This document shows, one piece after another, positions 49,561 through 58,608 of a DNA stretch of 60,512 bases. Below the pieces are notes generated by a model, which saw only the letters and a list, made by a program, of their open reading frames with translations, was not told the origin of the DNA and did no database searches. The stretch lies in assembly GCA_002316835.1 (NCBI GenBank), contig DCEG01000092.1:1-60512 (forward strand), read 5' to 3'. The translations under genes and the position numbers were made by a program. The DNA comes from Bacteroidales bacterium UBA1035. GTDB lineage: Bacteria > Bacteroidota > Bacteroidia > Bacteroidales > Dysgonomonadaceae. The first letter of the stretch is position 1. Each line of letters opens with the position of its first letter.

Positions 49561-50301
49561 ATGAAAAAAACGATATTTTTACTGTCATTATTTTTTTACG
49601 GCATTGCATTGCATGGACAAAATTATCCATCAGGAAACTCCTTGTTAGACAAAATAGATGCAAATATGTCTTCCAAAACGGTGATTATGACCGCATCGAT
49701 GCAGGTGAACAGTGCTCGGGCAACACGTACCATGACATTGAAGATGTGGGGCGAAGGAGATAAAAAAACTTTCACCGAATATCTCTCTCCAGCACGAGAA
49801 AAAGGCACGAAAATGCTGAAACTCGAAAATCAATTGTGGTTATACTCGCCATCAACCGATCGAACGATTCAGATTTCGGGACATATGTTGCGTCAATCGG
49901 TTATGGGAAGCGATTTGTCATATGAAGATATGATGAACGATACGCCGATGAAAGAACAATACAACGCTACGGTTACCGGTGAAGAAACAATAGACGACAG
50001 AAAATGCTGGCTTGTGGAAATGACAGCGAAAGTGAGCGACATCAACTATTACTCACAAAAATTATGGGTAGATCAGGAGCGATTTATTCCGCTCAAAATG
50101 CAGCAGTTTGCAAAGAGCGGAAAACAATTGAAAGAAACAACATTACTGGATATCAAACAAATACAGGGACGCTGGTATCCTATGAAAATGATTTATAAAG
50201 ATATGTTGAAAGACGGCAAAGGAACTGAGTTTAAGATAAGTGAAATTTCGTTTAACCAAACTATTCCGGCTAATATTTTCAATAAATCGAATTTGAAATA
50301 A
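49561..50301 (+). CDS. LolA-like periplasmic lipoprotein/lipid carrier
   Basis: A 246-residue secreted protein (signal peptide 1-20, IALHGQ) of the outer membrane lipoprotein-sorting protein family (LolA-like fold). Typical segments are TEYLSPAREKGTKMLKLENQ, LWLYSPSTDRTIQISGHM, SDLSYEDMM and KLWVDQERFIPLKMQQF. It lacks a lipobox, so it is a soluble carrier. As last gene of the cluster it could accept a hydrophobic cargo from the FtsX-type permeases and hand it to the outer-membrane barrel. The cargo could be lipoprotein, lipid or another hydrophobic molecule. Confidence 0.87.
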   Translation: MKKTIFLLSLFFYGIALHGQNYPSGNSLLDKIDANMSSKTVIMTASMQVNSARATRTMTLKMWGEGDKKTFTEYLSPAREKGTKMLKLENQLWLYSPSTDRTIQISGHMLRQSVMGSDLSYEDMMNDTPMKEQYNATVTGEETIDDRKCWLVEMTAKVSDINYYSQKLWVDQERFIPLKMQQFAKSGKQLKETTLLDIKQIQGRWYPMKMIYKDMLKDGKGTEFKISEISFNQTIPANIFNKSNLK

Positions 50302-50313
50302 CATTCCTGTACA

Positions 50314-51147
50314 TCAATAACACAACGCCGCCGCTCCCAAAATTCCGGGATTATTGAGTTCAGATTTTAGAATTTTCAGTTTTTTGATGGAATTCGGGAA
50401 AGGGAAACTTACAAGGTGTTCGTACATCGATTCTTCGAATAACGGAAGCGAATTGGCAATGGCGCCACCGAAAATTATGGCTTGCGGATCAACTGTGAGC
50501 ACAATCATTTTTACAAGAACGGCAATGTGTTTTCCGTATTCGCGCATAATCTCTAGCGCTTTTTTATCGCCTTGTTCTGCTTTTTGAGCTACTTCGTATC
50601 CGGTTGTATCGTAATTGTTCACGAAAAAGAAACTCCCGCATTGTTGTTCGAGTATTCCGTCTAAATAAGGTATTTCACCAAATTCTCCCGATCCGCAATT
50701 GGCATCGCTTAACAGATTGCCTTTTTGAATAATTCCGCCACCAACACCTGTGCCGAGAGTAATCCCTACAAAATTTTCGAATTGCTGCCCGAGCCCGTAA
50801 ATACGTTCGCCTTTTACAAAGCAATTGGCATCGTTATCGATATGAACAGGCAGATTGAATTCTTCTTCCAACAAAAATTTCAGATGCACTTCGTCCCAAT
50901 CTTTGATGTTTTGGACGTGGTAAACGATTCCCTTTTCACGATCCACCACACTGGGAACGCCAATGCCGATGGCAACAGTTTTATCGGTTTTCAGTTTGCG
51001 GATAACATTTTTTAGTGCGTTTAGGGTGATTTCCCCGCCTTCCGAAGCCCGGGTATCGGCAACTTCTTCTTTAATGATGTGTTGTCCTTCAATTAATCCG
51101 CCTTTTATGGTAGTTCCGCCCAGGTCTATTCCGATAATGTGTTTCAT
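50314..51147 (-). CDS. ROK family sugar kinase
   Basis: A 277-residue cytoplasmic kinase of the ROK family. Motifs: ATP loop IGIDLGGTTIKGGLI at residues 4-18, GIGVPSVVDREKG, the catalytic Asp in DNDANCFVKGE near residue 105, and GITLGTGVGGGII. The usual zinc-binding CxCGxxGCxE motif is absent; only EQQCGSFF remains after GEFGEIPYLDG. Likely substrates are glucose, N-acetylglucosamine or N-acetylmannosamine. It stands alone, converging on the LolA-like gene. Confidence 0.87.
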   Translation of the reverse strand: MKHIIGIDLGGTTIKGGLIEGQHIIKEEVADTRASEGGEITLNALKNVIRKLKTDKTVAIGIGVPSVVDREKGIVYHVQNIKDWDEVHLKFLLEEEFNLPVHIDNDANCFVKGERIYGLGQQFENFVGITLGTGVGGGIIQKGNLLSDANCGSGEFGEIPYLDGILEQQCGSFFFVNNYDTTGYEVAQKAEQGDKKALEIMREYGKHIAVLVKMIVLTVDPQAIIFGGAIANSLPLFEESMYEHLVSFPFPNSIKKLKILKSELNNPGILGAAALCY

Positions 51148-51337
51148 TGTGCTGTTTTTTGATTGTTGAGATTTACAAACTTATGAAAATTCTGGGAGAT
51201 TATGATATGTTTGCGAATAATTTTAGTGGAATGATATGCCATGAAAAGAGCTAAGAGTAAAGAACCGGAATAGACGACAAAAGACTTTTAGATTGTAACA
51301 CTGAATAGTGGTTAATCATCTCTAAGTCTGTTGTCTG

Positions 51338-52501
51338 TCACCCGTCAATTATCCTATCAAAAATAGTCTTATATTCGTTTACCATAATATCCCACGAGTA
51401 ATTCCGCCGGGTGAATTCTTTGCCTTTTTCTGACAATATTTTCAGTTTTTCCTTATCAGATAATAATTCGTGAACTGTATCGATCCATGCATCAGCATTT
51501 TCACTCGGCAGCAAATAACCATTTTGCCTATCAACAACCGCATCCGTAATACCTTCGATGCCTGATGCTAAAACAAAAGTTCCACGCATGCTTGCTTCCA
51601 AGGCTACCAGCCCAAATCCTTCGATATCGCCGGGAACGTGAATATTCGGCATAATAAACAAGTCGGCAAGTGATAATACTTGCAATAAATCTTCATACTG
51701 CAGGCTGCCTAAATGAAAAACGTTATCCTGTTTCTTTAATTGTTCTTCCACATCCTGTGTATCGGAGGGCGAACCGAGCATCAGCTGAACATTGTTGTTG
51801 AACTTATCGGGCATTGCCTGCAACGCTTTTTCGAAAAAAGTTTTTTCTGTTTTCATCGGGCCGATCATTAACAGGCAAATATCAGGGTTGAAGGACGGCA
51901 TCACGTTTTTTAAAAACCACGAAAAGCCTTTTCTTTTAACCGGCCTTCCCAACGTAACAAGAATGTGCTTTCCTGTTACGTCAACTTCAAAATTGTGTCG
52001 TAGCTTTTCAATGATTCCTCTGTCAAAGGGGATATCAGCAATGTTGCTGTCCACACCATTTTTTACCGTAAATGTTTTTTCTTTATCGAAACCTCTTTGC
52101 AAACATTCGTTTCGGGTAGATTGGCTCACGCATATTGCTCCGGCAAACTCCGATAGTTTCGGTATCAGTTTCTGCTGAAAGAAATCGAGCGGAAATGTTA
52201 TGTCCAGTCCGTGGTAAGTAACAATAACGGGAATATTCGTCTGTTTTCTCAGCCATAGACAAGCGATTCCCATGGAACCGTCGTTCAAATGAATAAGTTT
52301 AATGTTCGGGTTTTCTTTCAATACGGCTTGTATTCTGGATTTAAGGCTCCCGAACCATAAAACCTTGTTTTCTCCGTTTTTATAGGCAATGACGTGTGTC
52401 TTGTAGTGATTAGACAAACCTTTTATCAGTTCAAAACTCTGTTGCTCCATACCACCGATCATGGGCGGATATTTGTGAGTAACACAAAGTATTTCATTCA
52501 T
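51338..52501 (-). CDS. Glycosyltransferase family 4 (GT-B fold), last gene of the GT operon
   Basis: A 387-residue GT-B enzyme. The N-terminal acceptor half begins CVTHKYPPMIGGMEQQSFEL; the C-terminal half has LVTLGRPVKRKGFSWFL, LFIMPNIHVPGDIEGFGLVA (the GT4 E-x7-E region) and EASMRGTFVLASGIEGI. Its ATG overlaps the stop codon of the flippase-like gene (ATGA), so translation is coupled. The donor and acceptor are unknown; glycolipid or surface-glycan synthesis is likely from context. Confidence 0.87.
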   Translation of the reverse strand: MNEILCVTHKYPPMIGGMEQQSFELIKGLSNHYKTHVIAYKNGENKVLWFGSLKSRIQAVLKENPNIKLIHLNDGSMGIACLWLRKQTNIPVIVTYHGLDITFPLDFFQQKLIPKLSEFAGAICVSQSTRNECLQRGFDKEKTFTVKNGVDSNIADIPFDRGIIEKLRHNFEVDVTGKHILVTLGRPVKRKGFSWFLKNVMPSFNPDICLLMIGPMKTEKTFFEKALQAMPDKFNNNVQLMLGSPSDTQDVEEQLKKQDNVFHLGSLQYEDLLQVLSLADLFIMPNIHVPGDIEGFGLVALEASMRGTFVLASGIEGITDAVVDRQNGYLLPSENADAWIDTVHELLSDKEKLKILSEKGKEFTRRNYSWDIMVNEYKTIFDRIIDG

Positions 52502-53523
52502 TTAAATAATTTAAATTGGGTCTTTTTTGAAATTATAATAGAAAAGATACCGGCCATTCCCAACCAGAACAATTGGCGCGATCTACGCATAAGGGTTACA
52601 ACCAGCCATATTTCGTTGCCGGTTACTCCAATTGTGTCTAACATGACTTTATTCCCGTACTCTTCTATTCCTATTTGTCCGGGAATGACAGCTCCGATGG
52701 TTTTAAAGAAGATAACACCCATTTCAACGGCCACTGCATCAGCAAATACAATTGGAATACCCAGCATTTGAAGAATTATATAAAACTCCAGTGCCCCAAA
52801 CAGCCATTGTGCAGCCGATAAAAGAAATGCCGCAATGAAGCTTCCTCCTTTACTACGAAAGAAATTGGATAAAAGCTGATTTACTTCGTAAGCCGAAACA
52901 ACCGATTTATCGGTAATAAAAGAAAAACCTTTTTTAGACTTCAACTTTTCAATCATTTTCCCCAGGTACAGCTTTTCGTGCAAGCTCAAAACCGACAGTA
53001 AAGCTGCAATGAAGCCGATAGTTATTACACCTATCAGAATGTAAGCTGACGTTTGGTCGTGGCCTATTTTGTCTATGGTAATGTAGACAGTGGTGATAAT
53101 GAGCAGAAAAATTCCCGATAAAAAAATCAACGCTCTCGATAGCAAAATGGAACTTAACCCTTCTTTTTTGTCAATACCTTTTTGAAAGATGTAAGACGCT
53201 TTAAGTCCGTCACCGACAATAATTCCTGTGGGGTTGAAAATGGTTAACATTTCGCCTATGTGTTTGATGGCAAATAGTTCTATGTACGATGTTTTTTTAG
53301 TTTCTTTTCCCAGGCATATCCACCATGCAAAAGTGGATGATATGTAACCAAGAAAGGAAGCCAGGATAACGCCGCCAATCATAGCGGGCATTTCCTGCAT
53401 ATACATTTTCAGTTTAACGAAATCGATTGTTGCAACAAACTTACCGATAAGAATAAATACAATTATCAGCAGAATTGCTACCAGAAACTTTTGATTTTTT
53501 TTGATGAATTTATAAATATTCAT
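52498..53523 (-). CDS. Lysylphosphatidylglycerol synthase TM region/UPF0104 membrane protein
   Basis: A 341-residue integral protein with about eight helices of the LPG_synthase_TM/AglD/UPF0104 family. It lacks the C-terminal aminoacyl-transferase domain of MprF, so it is a flippase-like or accessory membrane part only. Visible family traits are the N-terminal KFLVAILLIIVFILIGKFVA, the loop FNPTGIIVGDGLKASYIF, and IGAVIPGQIGIEEYGNKVML near the end. The start at 53523 (MNIYKFIKK) overlaps the upstream glycosyltransferase stop by 14 bases; a longer reading inside that gene was rejected. Flanked by glycosyltransferases on both sides. Confidence 0.83.
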   Translation of the reverse strand: MNIYKFIKKNQKFLVAILLIIVFILIGKFVATIDFVKLKMYMQEMPAMIGGVILASFLGYISSTFAWWICLGKETKKTSYIELFAIKHIGEMLTIFNPTGIIVGDGLKASYIFQKGIDKKEGLSSILLSRALIFLSGIFLLIITTVYITIDKIGHDQTSAYILIGVITIGFIAALLSVLSLHEKLYLGKMIEKLKSKKGFSFITDKSVVSAYEVNQLLSNFFRSKGGSFIAAFLLSAAQWLFGALEFYIILQMLGIPIVFADAVAVEMGVIFFKTIGAVIPGQIGIEEYGNKVMLDTIGVTGNEIWLVVTLMRRSRQLFWLGMAGIFSIIISKKTQFKLFK

Positions 53524-54793
53524 TCTCTTTCTTAGATTGGGAAACGTGAGCGAGACTTTCAATATCCTTAAAATATTCTCTCGACAGCTCATCCCAACAT
53601 AATGGCAACGCGTATTTGTAGCCTTCGGCTTGCATTTTTTCTTTTAGTTTGGGGTTATTGAGCAAGGTTTTTATTTTATCGATATAGTCTGCCGGATTAT
53701 CCGGTTCGCACAAAAAACCGGTTACTCCGTTTTTCACCAATGCTTGTGAACCACCGCCGTTGGCAATTACCGGAACACATCCGCTCGACATAGCTTCCAC
53801 AACCACATTTCCGTAAGTTTCAGAAACAGATGTGAAAACGAAAACATCACACGATGCATACACCTTTGCCAGATTTTCGTGATCGAGAAACCCCAGAAAA
53901 ACAGCATTTTTCATCCTTTGTCGTGCTATATCTTCGGCTACGCCGTTACCGGCAATAACAAAGTTAACATCAATGCCCTGCGCTTCAATTTCGTCGTAAA
54001 TACCAAACAGCGTTTCCACGTTCTTTTCCCACACCAGTCTTGACACAAACAAGATATTCGGTTTATTGTTTCCGGTGAGTTTTCTTATAAAATCTATGTC
54101 TTTTTTCGACGGATTAAACAAGTGAGAATCGATCCCGCGTTGCCACAATTTCATCACGCTCTCGGAAACTCCATATGATTGCAATTCCTCCATTATTTTT
54201 TGTGTGGGCACATACACTATATCGCATCGGTTGTAAAAAGATTTATACAGCTTTTTAATCAACGATTCCATAGGTTTTACAAGAAAAGGAGCGTATTTGA
54301 AATAATACCTCATGTAAGAAATAAAATGGGTGTGGTAAATGGACAGCACTGGTTTATTATTCCTTTTCGCGTAGTTTAATCCGAAAAAACCGAGGGCAGA
54401 AGGCGTTGTGATGTGAACTACATCGGGATTAAAATCCGACAGTGATAAAAGCAACTTTGTTGTGTTTAAACGCGGAAAAGCCATCTTGTAGCTTATGTTG
54501 AAAGGAATTCTGATCGCCGGAGTTTTAACTACTTTATGCTTAAGACGATGTTTTGGTGCTGTACCGGTAAAAAAGGTATACTTGAAACCATGGGTCGGTA
54601 TTCTTTCTATCAATTGATACATCGTTTTAATTGCCCCGTCGAAATCTTTTATCAGGATATCGGCGAAGAAAGCTACTTTGACAGTCGGTTTAGGCTTGTG
54701 ATTTATTCGTCCATTAGAGTTTATTTCTGATTGAATATTGGCTTTTGGAAGCGTTTCTATTTCAATTGTCTCTATATCAAAGTTATTTCCCAT
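53510..54793 (-). CDS. Glycosyltransferase family 4, first gene of the GT operon
   Basis: A 427-residue GT-B enzyme with an N-terminal extension of about 40 polar residues before VKVAFFADILIKDFDGAIKT. The C-terminal half shows PNILFVSRLVWEKNVETLF, DVFVFTSVSETYGNVVVEAM and GCVPVIANGGGSQALV, the nucleotide-sugar site of family GT4. Related enzymes glycosylate diacylglycerol or phosphatidylinositol, so a glycolipid product, possibly moved by the next gene product, is a fair guess. Start ATG 54793 was preferred to a TTG five codons upstream. Confidence 0.87.
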   Translation of the reverse strand: MGNNFDIETIEIETLPKANIQSEINSNGRINHKPKPTVKVAFFADILIKDFDGAIKTMYQLIERIPTHGFKYTFFTGTAPKHRLKHKVVKTPAIRIPFNISYKMAFPRLNTTKLLLSLSDFNPDVVHITTPSALGFFGLNYAKRNNKPVLSIYHTHFISYMRYYFKYAPFLVKPMESLIKKLYKSFYNRCDIVYVPTQKIMEELQSYGVSESVMKLWQRGIDSHLFNPSKKDIDFIRKLTGNNKPNILFVSRLVWEKNVETLFGIYDEIEAQGIDVNFVIAGNGVAEDIARQRMKNAVFLGFLDHENLAKVYASCDVFVFTSVSETYGNVVVEAMSSGCVPVIANGGGSQALVKNGVTGFLCEPDNPADYIDKIKTLLNNPKLKEKMQAEGYKYALPLCWDELSREYFKDIESLAHVSQSKKENEYL

Positions 54794-54827
54794 TTTTAAT
54801 ACAACCAAATCGTATTATATACTGATA

Positions 54828-54835
54828 CAAAAGTA
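54828..54835 (-). promoter_or_regulatory. Predicted -7 element of the glycosyltransferase operon
   Basis: On the minus strand TACTTTTG matches TAnnTTTG, about 35 bases before the start codon at 54793. No TTTG is found at -33. The 294-base spacer to the divergent E1 gene holds no gene. Confidence 0.4.
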
Positions 54836-55044
54836 ATTAGTATAAACCGATTGAAGTAATATATTCAGTTACGTTATTGTTAAGTTTTTAAGGCGCTTAC
54901 ATGAAAAGGTTAACTCTTTGTCAAACTTACATCTATAACTGTTGAAAAGTCAGTGAAAAATCGTGGATGAATAAAAATTGCACATTAAAACTAATAAATT
55001 TACTATTTGTGCAAACCTTAAAGTAAGTTATTCGTTATAGTCTA

Positions 55045-55052
55045 TAGATTTG
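55045..55052 (+). promoter_or_regulatory. Predicted -7 element of the 2-oxo acid dehydrogenase operon
   Basis: TAGATTTGC matches TAnnTTTG, 51 bases before the E1-alpha start codon. A TTTG at 55006 is too far upstream for a standard -33 box, so the promoter may be weak or regulated. Confidence 0.45.
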
Positions 55053-55102
55053 CATTTTAAAATCATTCTAAATAAAATTTACTATCAAAAAACTATCACT
55101 AA

Positions 55103-56191
55103 ATGATTTTTGAAGAGTTTAGCCCATCGGAAGATAAAATGCTCAAAATTATCGATAATGAAGGGAATGTTATCCGCCCCGATTTATTTCCTGATATCTC
55201 CGATGATACTATTATTAAAGCCTATAAAGCAATGCTTTTCGAGCGCGTAGCGGACGAAATGGCCGTGTCGTATCAGCGTCAGGGACGAATGTTTACTTAT
55301 CCCCCCAACAAAGGGCAGGAAGCCATTCATATTGCAGCCGGTAATGTGATACGCGAAAATGATTGGTTGGTTCCTGCTTTCAGGGAAGTAGGGCTGATGT
55401 TGGCAAAAGGTGTTACAATGAAGGAAATTTTCCTGTATTACAACGGCAACGAACAAGGAAGCAACTTTAAAAATGCTCCGCGCGTGTTGCCTATTAACGT
55501 GCCTATCGGAACACAATTGCCTCATGCTGTAGGAATTGGATATTCCATAAAATATCGTAAGGAAAACGATATCGTATTCACTTACATTGGCGATGGCGGC
55601 ACATCGGAGGGCGATTTCAGCGAAGCGTTGAATTTTGCGGGTGTGTGGCAGGTTCCTGTCGTTTTCACCATTCAAAACAATCAGTACGCCATTTCTGTAC
55701 CGGTTTCCACACAAACCAATTCCATAAATCTGGCAGTTAAATCAGTAGCGTTCGGAATTCCGGGTATTAAGGTTGACGGAAACGATTTCTTTGCCATGTA
55801 TCTGGTATATCAAAAAGCATCGGAACATGCCCGTTCAGGCAAAGGGCCGGTGCTTATCGAAGCGCTTACGTACAGATGTGGAGCCCATACTACTTCCGAT
55901 GATCCTTCCCGCTATCGTACAAAAGAAGAAGAAGTAAAATGGGAATTGTCTGACCCGATGCTTCGGTTGAAAAAATTTATGGAACGCAAAGGAATCTGGA
56001 AGGAAGACGAGGAAAAATTAAGGGAACAGTATAAGAAAGAAGTGGATAAACAATTTCTTGAAGCGGAGAATTTTACTCCTTATCCATTGGAAGATGTATT
56101 CGATTATATGTATGTGGAAATGCCTGATGATTTGAAAAGACAGAAAGAAGAGTATCAGCAATTTCTAGATTGGAAAGGAGGTCGTAAATGA
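55103..56191 (+). CDS. 2-oxo acid dehydrogenase E1 component, alpha subunit
   Basis: A 362-residue thiamine-diphosphate enzyme subunit that decarboxylates pyruvate or branched-chain 2-oxo acids. The cofactor motif is GDGGTSEGDFSEALNF at 163-178 with the closing NN at 192-193 (TIQNNQYAIS). The loop with CGAHTTSDDPSRYR near residue 265 is the conserved region around the phosphorylation-loop Ser of the family. It forms an alpha2beta2 heterotetramer with the next gene product, whose ATG overlaps its stop by 4 bases. The sequence does not separate pyruvate from branched-chain specificity. Confidence 0.92.
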   Translation: MIFEEFSPSEDKMLKIIDNEGNVIRPDLFPDISDDTIIKAYKAMLFERVADEMAVSYQRQGRMFTYPPNKGQEAIHIAAGNVIRENDWLVPAFREVGLMLAKGVTMKEIFLYYNGNEQGSNFKNAPRVLPINVPIGTQLPHAVGIGYSIKYRKENDIVFTYIGDGGTSEGDFSEALNFAGVWQVPVVFTIQNNQYAISVPVSTQTNSINLAVKSVAFGIPGIKVDGNDFFAMYLVYQKASEHARSGKGPVLIEALTYRCGAHTTSDDPSRYRTKEEEVKWELSDPMLRLKKFMERKGIWKEDEEKLREQYKKEVDKQFLEAENFTPYPLEDVFDYMYVEMPDDLKRQKEEYQQFLDWKGGRK

Positions 56192-57165
56192 GTGTGATGA
56201 CAATTGTTCAGGCAATTAACAATGCATTGGATATAAAATTGGCTGATGACAACAGTGTAGTTGTTTACGGTGAAGATGTAGGCGTTGTTGGTGGAGTTTT
56301 TCGGGTGACTGAAGGATTGCAAAAAAAGTACGGAATAGAACGCGTTTTCGATTCACCATTGGCTGAATCAGCTATAGTAGGAACCGGAGTCGGTATGGCT
56401 CTCTCGGGTTTACGGCCGGTTGTTGAGATGCAATTCGATGGCTTCTCGTATCCGGCATTTAACCAGATAATCTCCAATGTGTCGCGCATGCATAATCGTT
56501 CGCGCGGAAGATTCAGGATTCCTATGGTTATCCGCTTTCCATACGGAGGAGGAATTAATGCCATCGAGCACCATTCCGAAAGCCCCGAGGCGCTTTACAG
56601 CCATATTCCCGGGTTGAAAGTTGTAGCTCCGTCAACACCGCACGATGCGAAAGGATTATTGATATCGGCCATAGAAAGTGAAGATCCGGTTATTTTTATG
56701 GAGCCCAAACGAATTTACAGGGCTATAAAACAGGAGGTAAGCACCGAGAAATTTACTATTCCCATCGGAAAGGCCAAAGTGCTTAACGAAGGTACAGACG
56801 TAACGGTAGTAGCTTTTGGAGCGATGATCCGAGAATGCCAGCGTGCCATGGTGATGGCTAAAGAAGCAGGAATTTCGGTTGAGTTAATTGATTTAAGAAC
56901 AATTTATCCTATTGATAAAGAAACAATAGCAAACTCAATAAAGAAAACCGGACGGTTGGTGGTTGTCGCCGAAGCACAACGCTCGTTCAGCGTGGGTTCG
57001 GAACTCATCGCTATTGCTAATGAAGAGGCATTTTTGCATTTAGAGGCTCCTCCCAAACGGGTGATGGGCTTCGATACGATCATTCCGCTGGCACAAGGTG
57101 AGAAGTATTTCATGATTACACCCGATAGGATTTTTTATGAAATAGTGAAAACGGTTAAGTTTTAA
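56188..57165 (+). CDS. 2-oxo acid dehydrogenase E1 component, beta subunit
   Basis: A 325-residue subunit with the pyrimidine-binding transketolase domain (VVYGEDVGVVGGVFRVTEGL, EMQFDGFSYPAFNQI) and the C-terminal transketolase domain (GTDVTVVAFGAMI, then VELIDLRTIYPID). The acid Glu29 in GEDVG activates the thiamine cofactor. Length and motifs match the beta subunit of pyruvate/branched-chain dehydrogenases. Start overlaps the alpha stop codon, ensuring equal amounts. Confidence 0.93.
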   Translation: MSVMTIVQAINNALDIKLADDNSVVVYGEDVGVVGGVFRVTEGLQKKYGIERVFDSPLAESAIVGTGVGMALSGLRPVVEMQFDGFSYPAFNQIISNVSRMHNRSRGRFRIPMVIRFPYGGGINAIEHHSESPEALYSHIPGLKVVAPSTPHDAKGLLISAIESEDPVIFMEPKRIYRAIKQEVSTEKFTIPIGKAKVLNEGTDVTVVAFGAMIRECQRAMVMAKEAGISVELIDLRTIYPIDKETIANSIKKTGRLVVVAEAQRSFSVGSELIAIANEEAFLHLEAPPKRVMGFDTIIPLAQGEKYFMITPDRIFYEIVKTVKF

Positions 57166-57177
57166 AGATATTCGATT

Positions 57178-57270
57178 GTAATTCAATAGTAATTCAGTAG
57201 ATATTCAATTGTATAGTTGAACAGTTCTTCGCAGCGACAAATTACGCGAAGCGAATAACACGAAGTGAAT
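57178..57270. repeat. Long inverted repeat, left arm (before E2)
   Basis: The sequence from GTAATTCAATAGTAATTCAG through AATTACGCGAAGCGAATAAC occurs in reverse complement, with about four-fifths of bases kept, at 58609-58710. The spacer is otherwise without coding potential and lies between the E1-beta and E2 genes. Confidence 0.75.
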
Positions 57271-57329
57271 TACGCCACAGGTAAATTACAATTAATTGTT
57301 CTGACAACCAAATTATTAAACAAACTTAT

Positions 57330-58604
57330 ATGAGATATATTTTTAATTTTCCCGATATCGGAGAAGGGCTTGAAGAAGGGACCATCCTTGAGTGGTATGT
57401 AACCAAGGGTCAATCGGTAAATACCGGAGATTCAATCGTTAAAATGGAGACCGACAAAGTAGTAGCCGATATTCCAACGCCAAAAACAGGAACCATCGTA
57501 GCCCTTTATGGAGACGTAGGAGATGTCATAAAAGTTGGTAGTCCGTTGGTTGAAATCGAAATAGAAGGTGTTTATGCCGAGAATGCACAAGCAGAAGTGA
57601 AAAAGGAATTTGCTCCTGAACCTGAAGAAAAAGCTAAAACGGTAGTCGGCACGATGGAAATGGCTTCAAAAAGCGCCGTTTTACCTGCGAGCGATGAGGG
57701 TACGTCCGAATCACAGCCTAAAGAAGAGAAACCCGGTAAAAAAGTTTTGTCCACACCTGTTGCACGTGCTATGGCAAAAGAGAAGGGAATCAACATAAAT
57801 GAGATCGATGGAACCGGGCCGTCCGGACGCGTGACAAAAGCTGATATCGAAAACTATAAACCGGCCAGAAAAGTATCAGCACCTCAGGTTTCTGCCGATG
57901 TAACCGATGATGTGACTTACGTGCCGCTCACGCAGATACGTAAAACCATCGCTAAGAACATGATTAACTCCAAGCATAATGCTGCTCACATGTCGGTTTT
58001 CGAAGAAGTGGAAATATCGGAGTTGATAAAAGTCAGGGAAAAATACAAGAAAAAATATGCTGAAAGAGGTGTTAAATTGACCTATCTTTCATTTATCGTA
58101 AAAGCTGTTGTTAACGCACTGAAACAGCACAGACAGTTGAATTCGCAGATAGATCTGGAAAACGACCGTATGATATTCAACAACCGCTACAACATTGCCA
58201 TAGCTGTGGATACTCCTGCCGGATTGGTTGTGCCTGTTATCAAAGATGCCGATCGATTGAGTATTTTCGAGATTGCGCAACATATTGACGAAATATCGGA
58301 AAAAGCCCGAAAACGTGAACTTACGCTTGAAGATATGAAGGGCGGTACGTTTTCTATCACCAACTTTGGCTCTATTGGAGGAATTTTTGCTACACCGGTG
58401 ATCAATTATCCTCAGGCAGCTATTTTGGGGGTGGGACGTATCATGAAAACTCCCGTTGTGAAAAACGATGAACTGGCAGTTGGCAATGTTTTGGCTTTGT
58501 CACTTTCTGTTGACCACCGGATTGTTGATGGGGGAGAAGTGACGCGCTTCATTACGAAAATAATGGAATATCTTGCCGACCCGATGGCGTTGGTTATGGA
58601 ATAG
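57330..58604 (+). CDS. Dihydrolipoamide acyltransferase (E2) of the 2-oxo acid dehydrogenase complex
   Basis: A 424-residue core enzyme. One lipoyl domain (residues 1-78) carries Lys43 in METDKVVADIP; a flexible Pro/Glu/Lys-rich linker follows; the E1/E3-binding domain is VLSTPVARAMAKEKGININE with GTGPSGRVTKADI (about 142-178); the catalytic domain (about 200-424) ends in LSVDHRIVDGGEVTRF with the catalytic His and Asp. It transfers the acyl group from E1 to CoA. It is separated from its neighbours by about 160-base spacers that hold inverted repeats, unlike the overlapping E1 genes. Confidence 0.93.
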   Translation: MRYIFNFPDIGEGLEEGTILEWYVTKGQSVNTGDSIVKMETDKVVADIPTPKTGTIVALYGDVGDVIKVGSPLVEIEIEGVYAENAQAEVKKEFAPEPEEKAKTVVGTMEMASKSAVLPASDEGTSESQPKEEKPGKKVLSTPVARAMAKEKGININEIDGTGPSGRVTKADIENYKPARKVSAPQVSADVTDDVTYVPLTQIRKTIAKNMINSKHNAAHMSVFEEVEISELIKVREKYKKKYAERGVKLTYLSFIVKAVVNALKQHRQLNSQIDLENDRMIFNNRYNIAIAVDTPAGLVVPVIKDADRLSIFEIAQHIDEISEKARKRELTLEDMKGGTFSITNFGSIGGIFATPVINYPQAAILGVGRIMKTPVVKNDELAVGNVLALSLSVDHRIVDGGEVTRFITKIMEYLADPMALVME

Positions 58605-58608
58605 CGAC

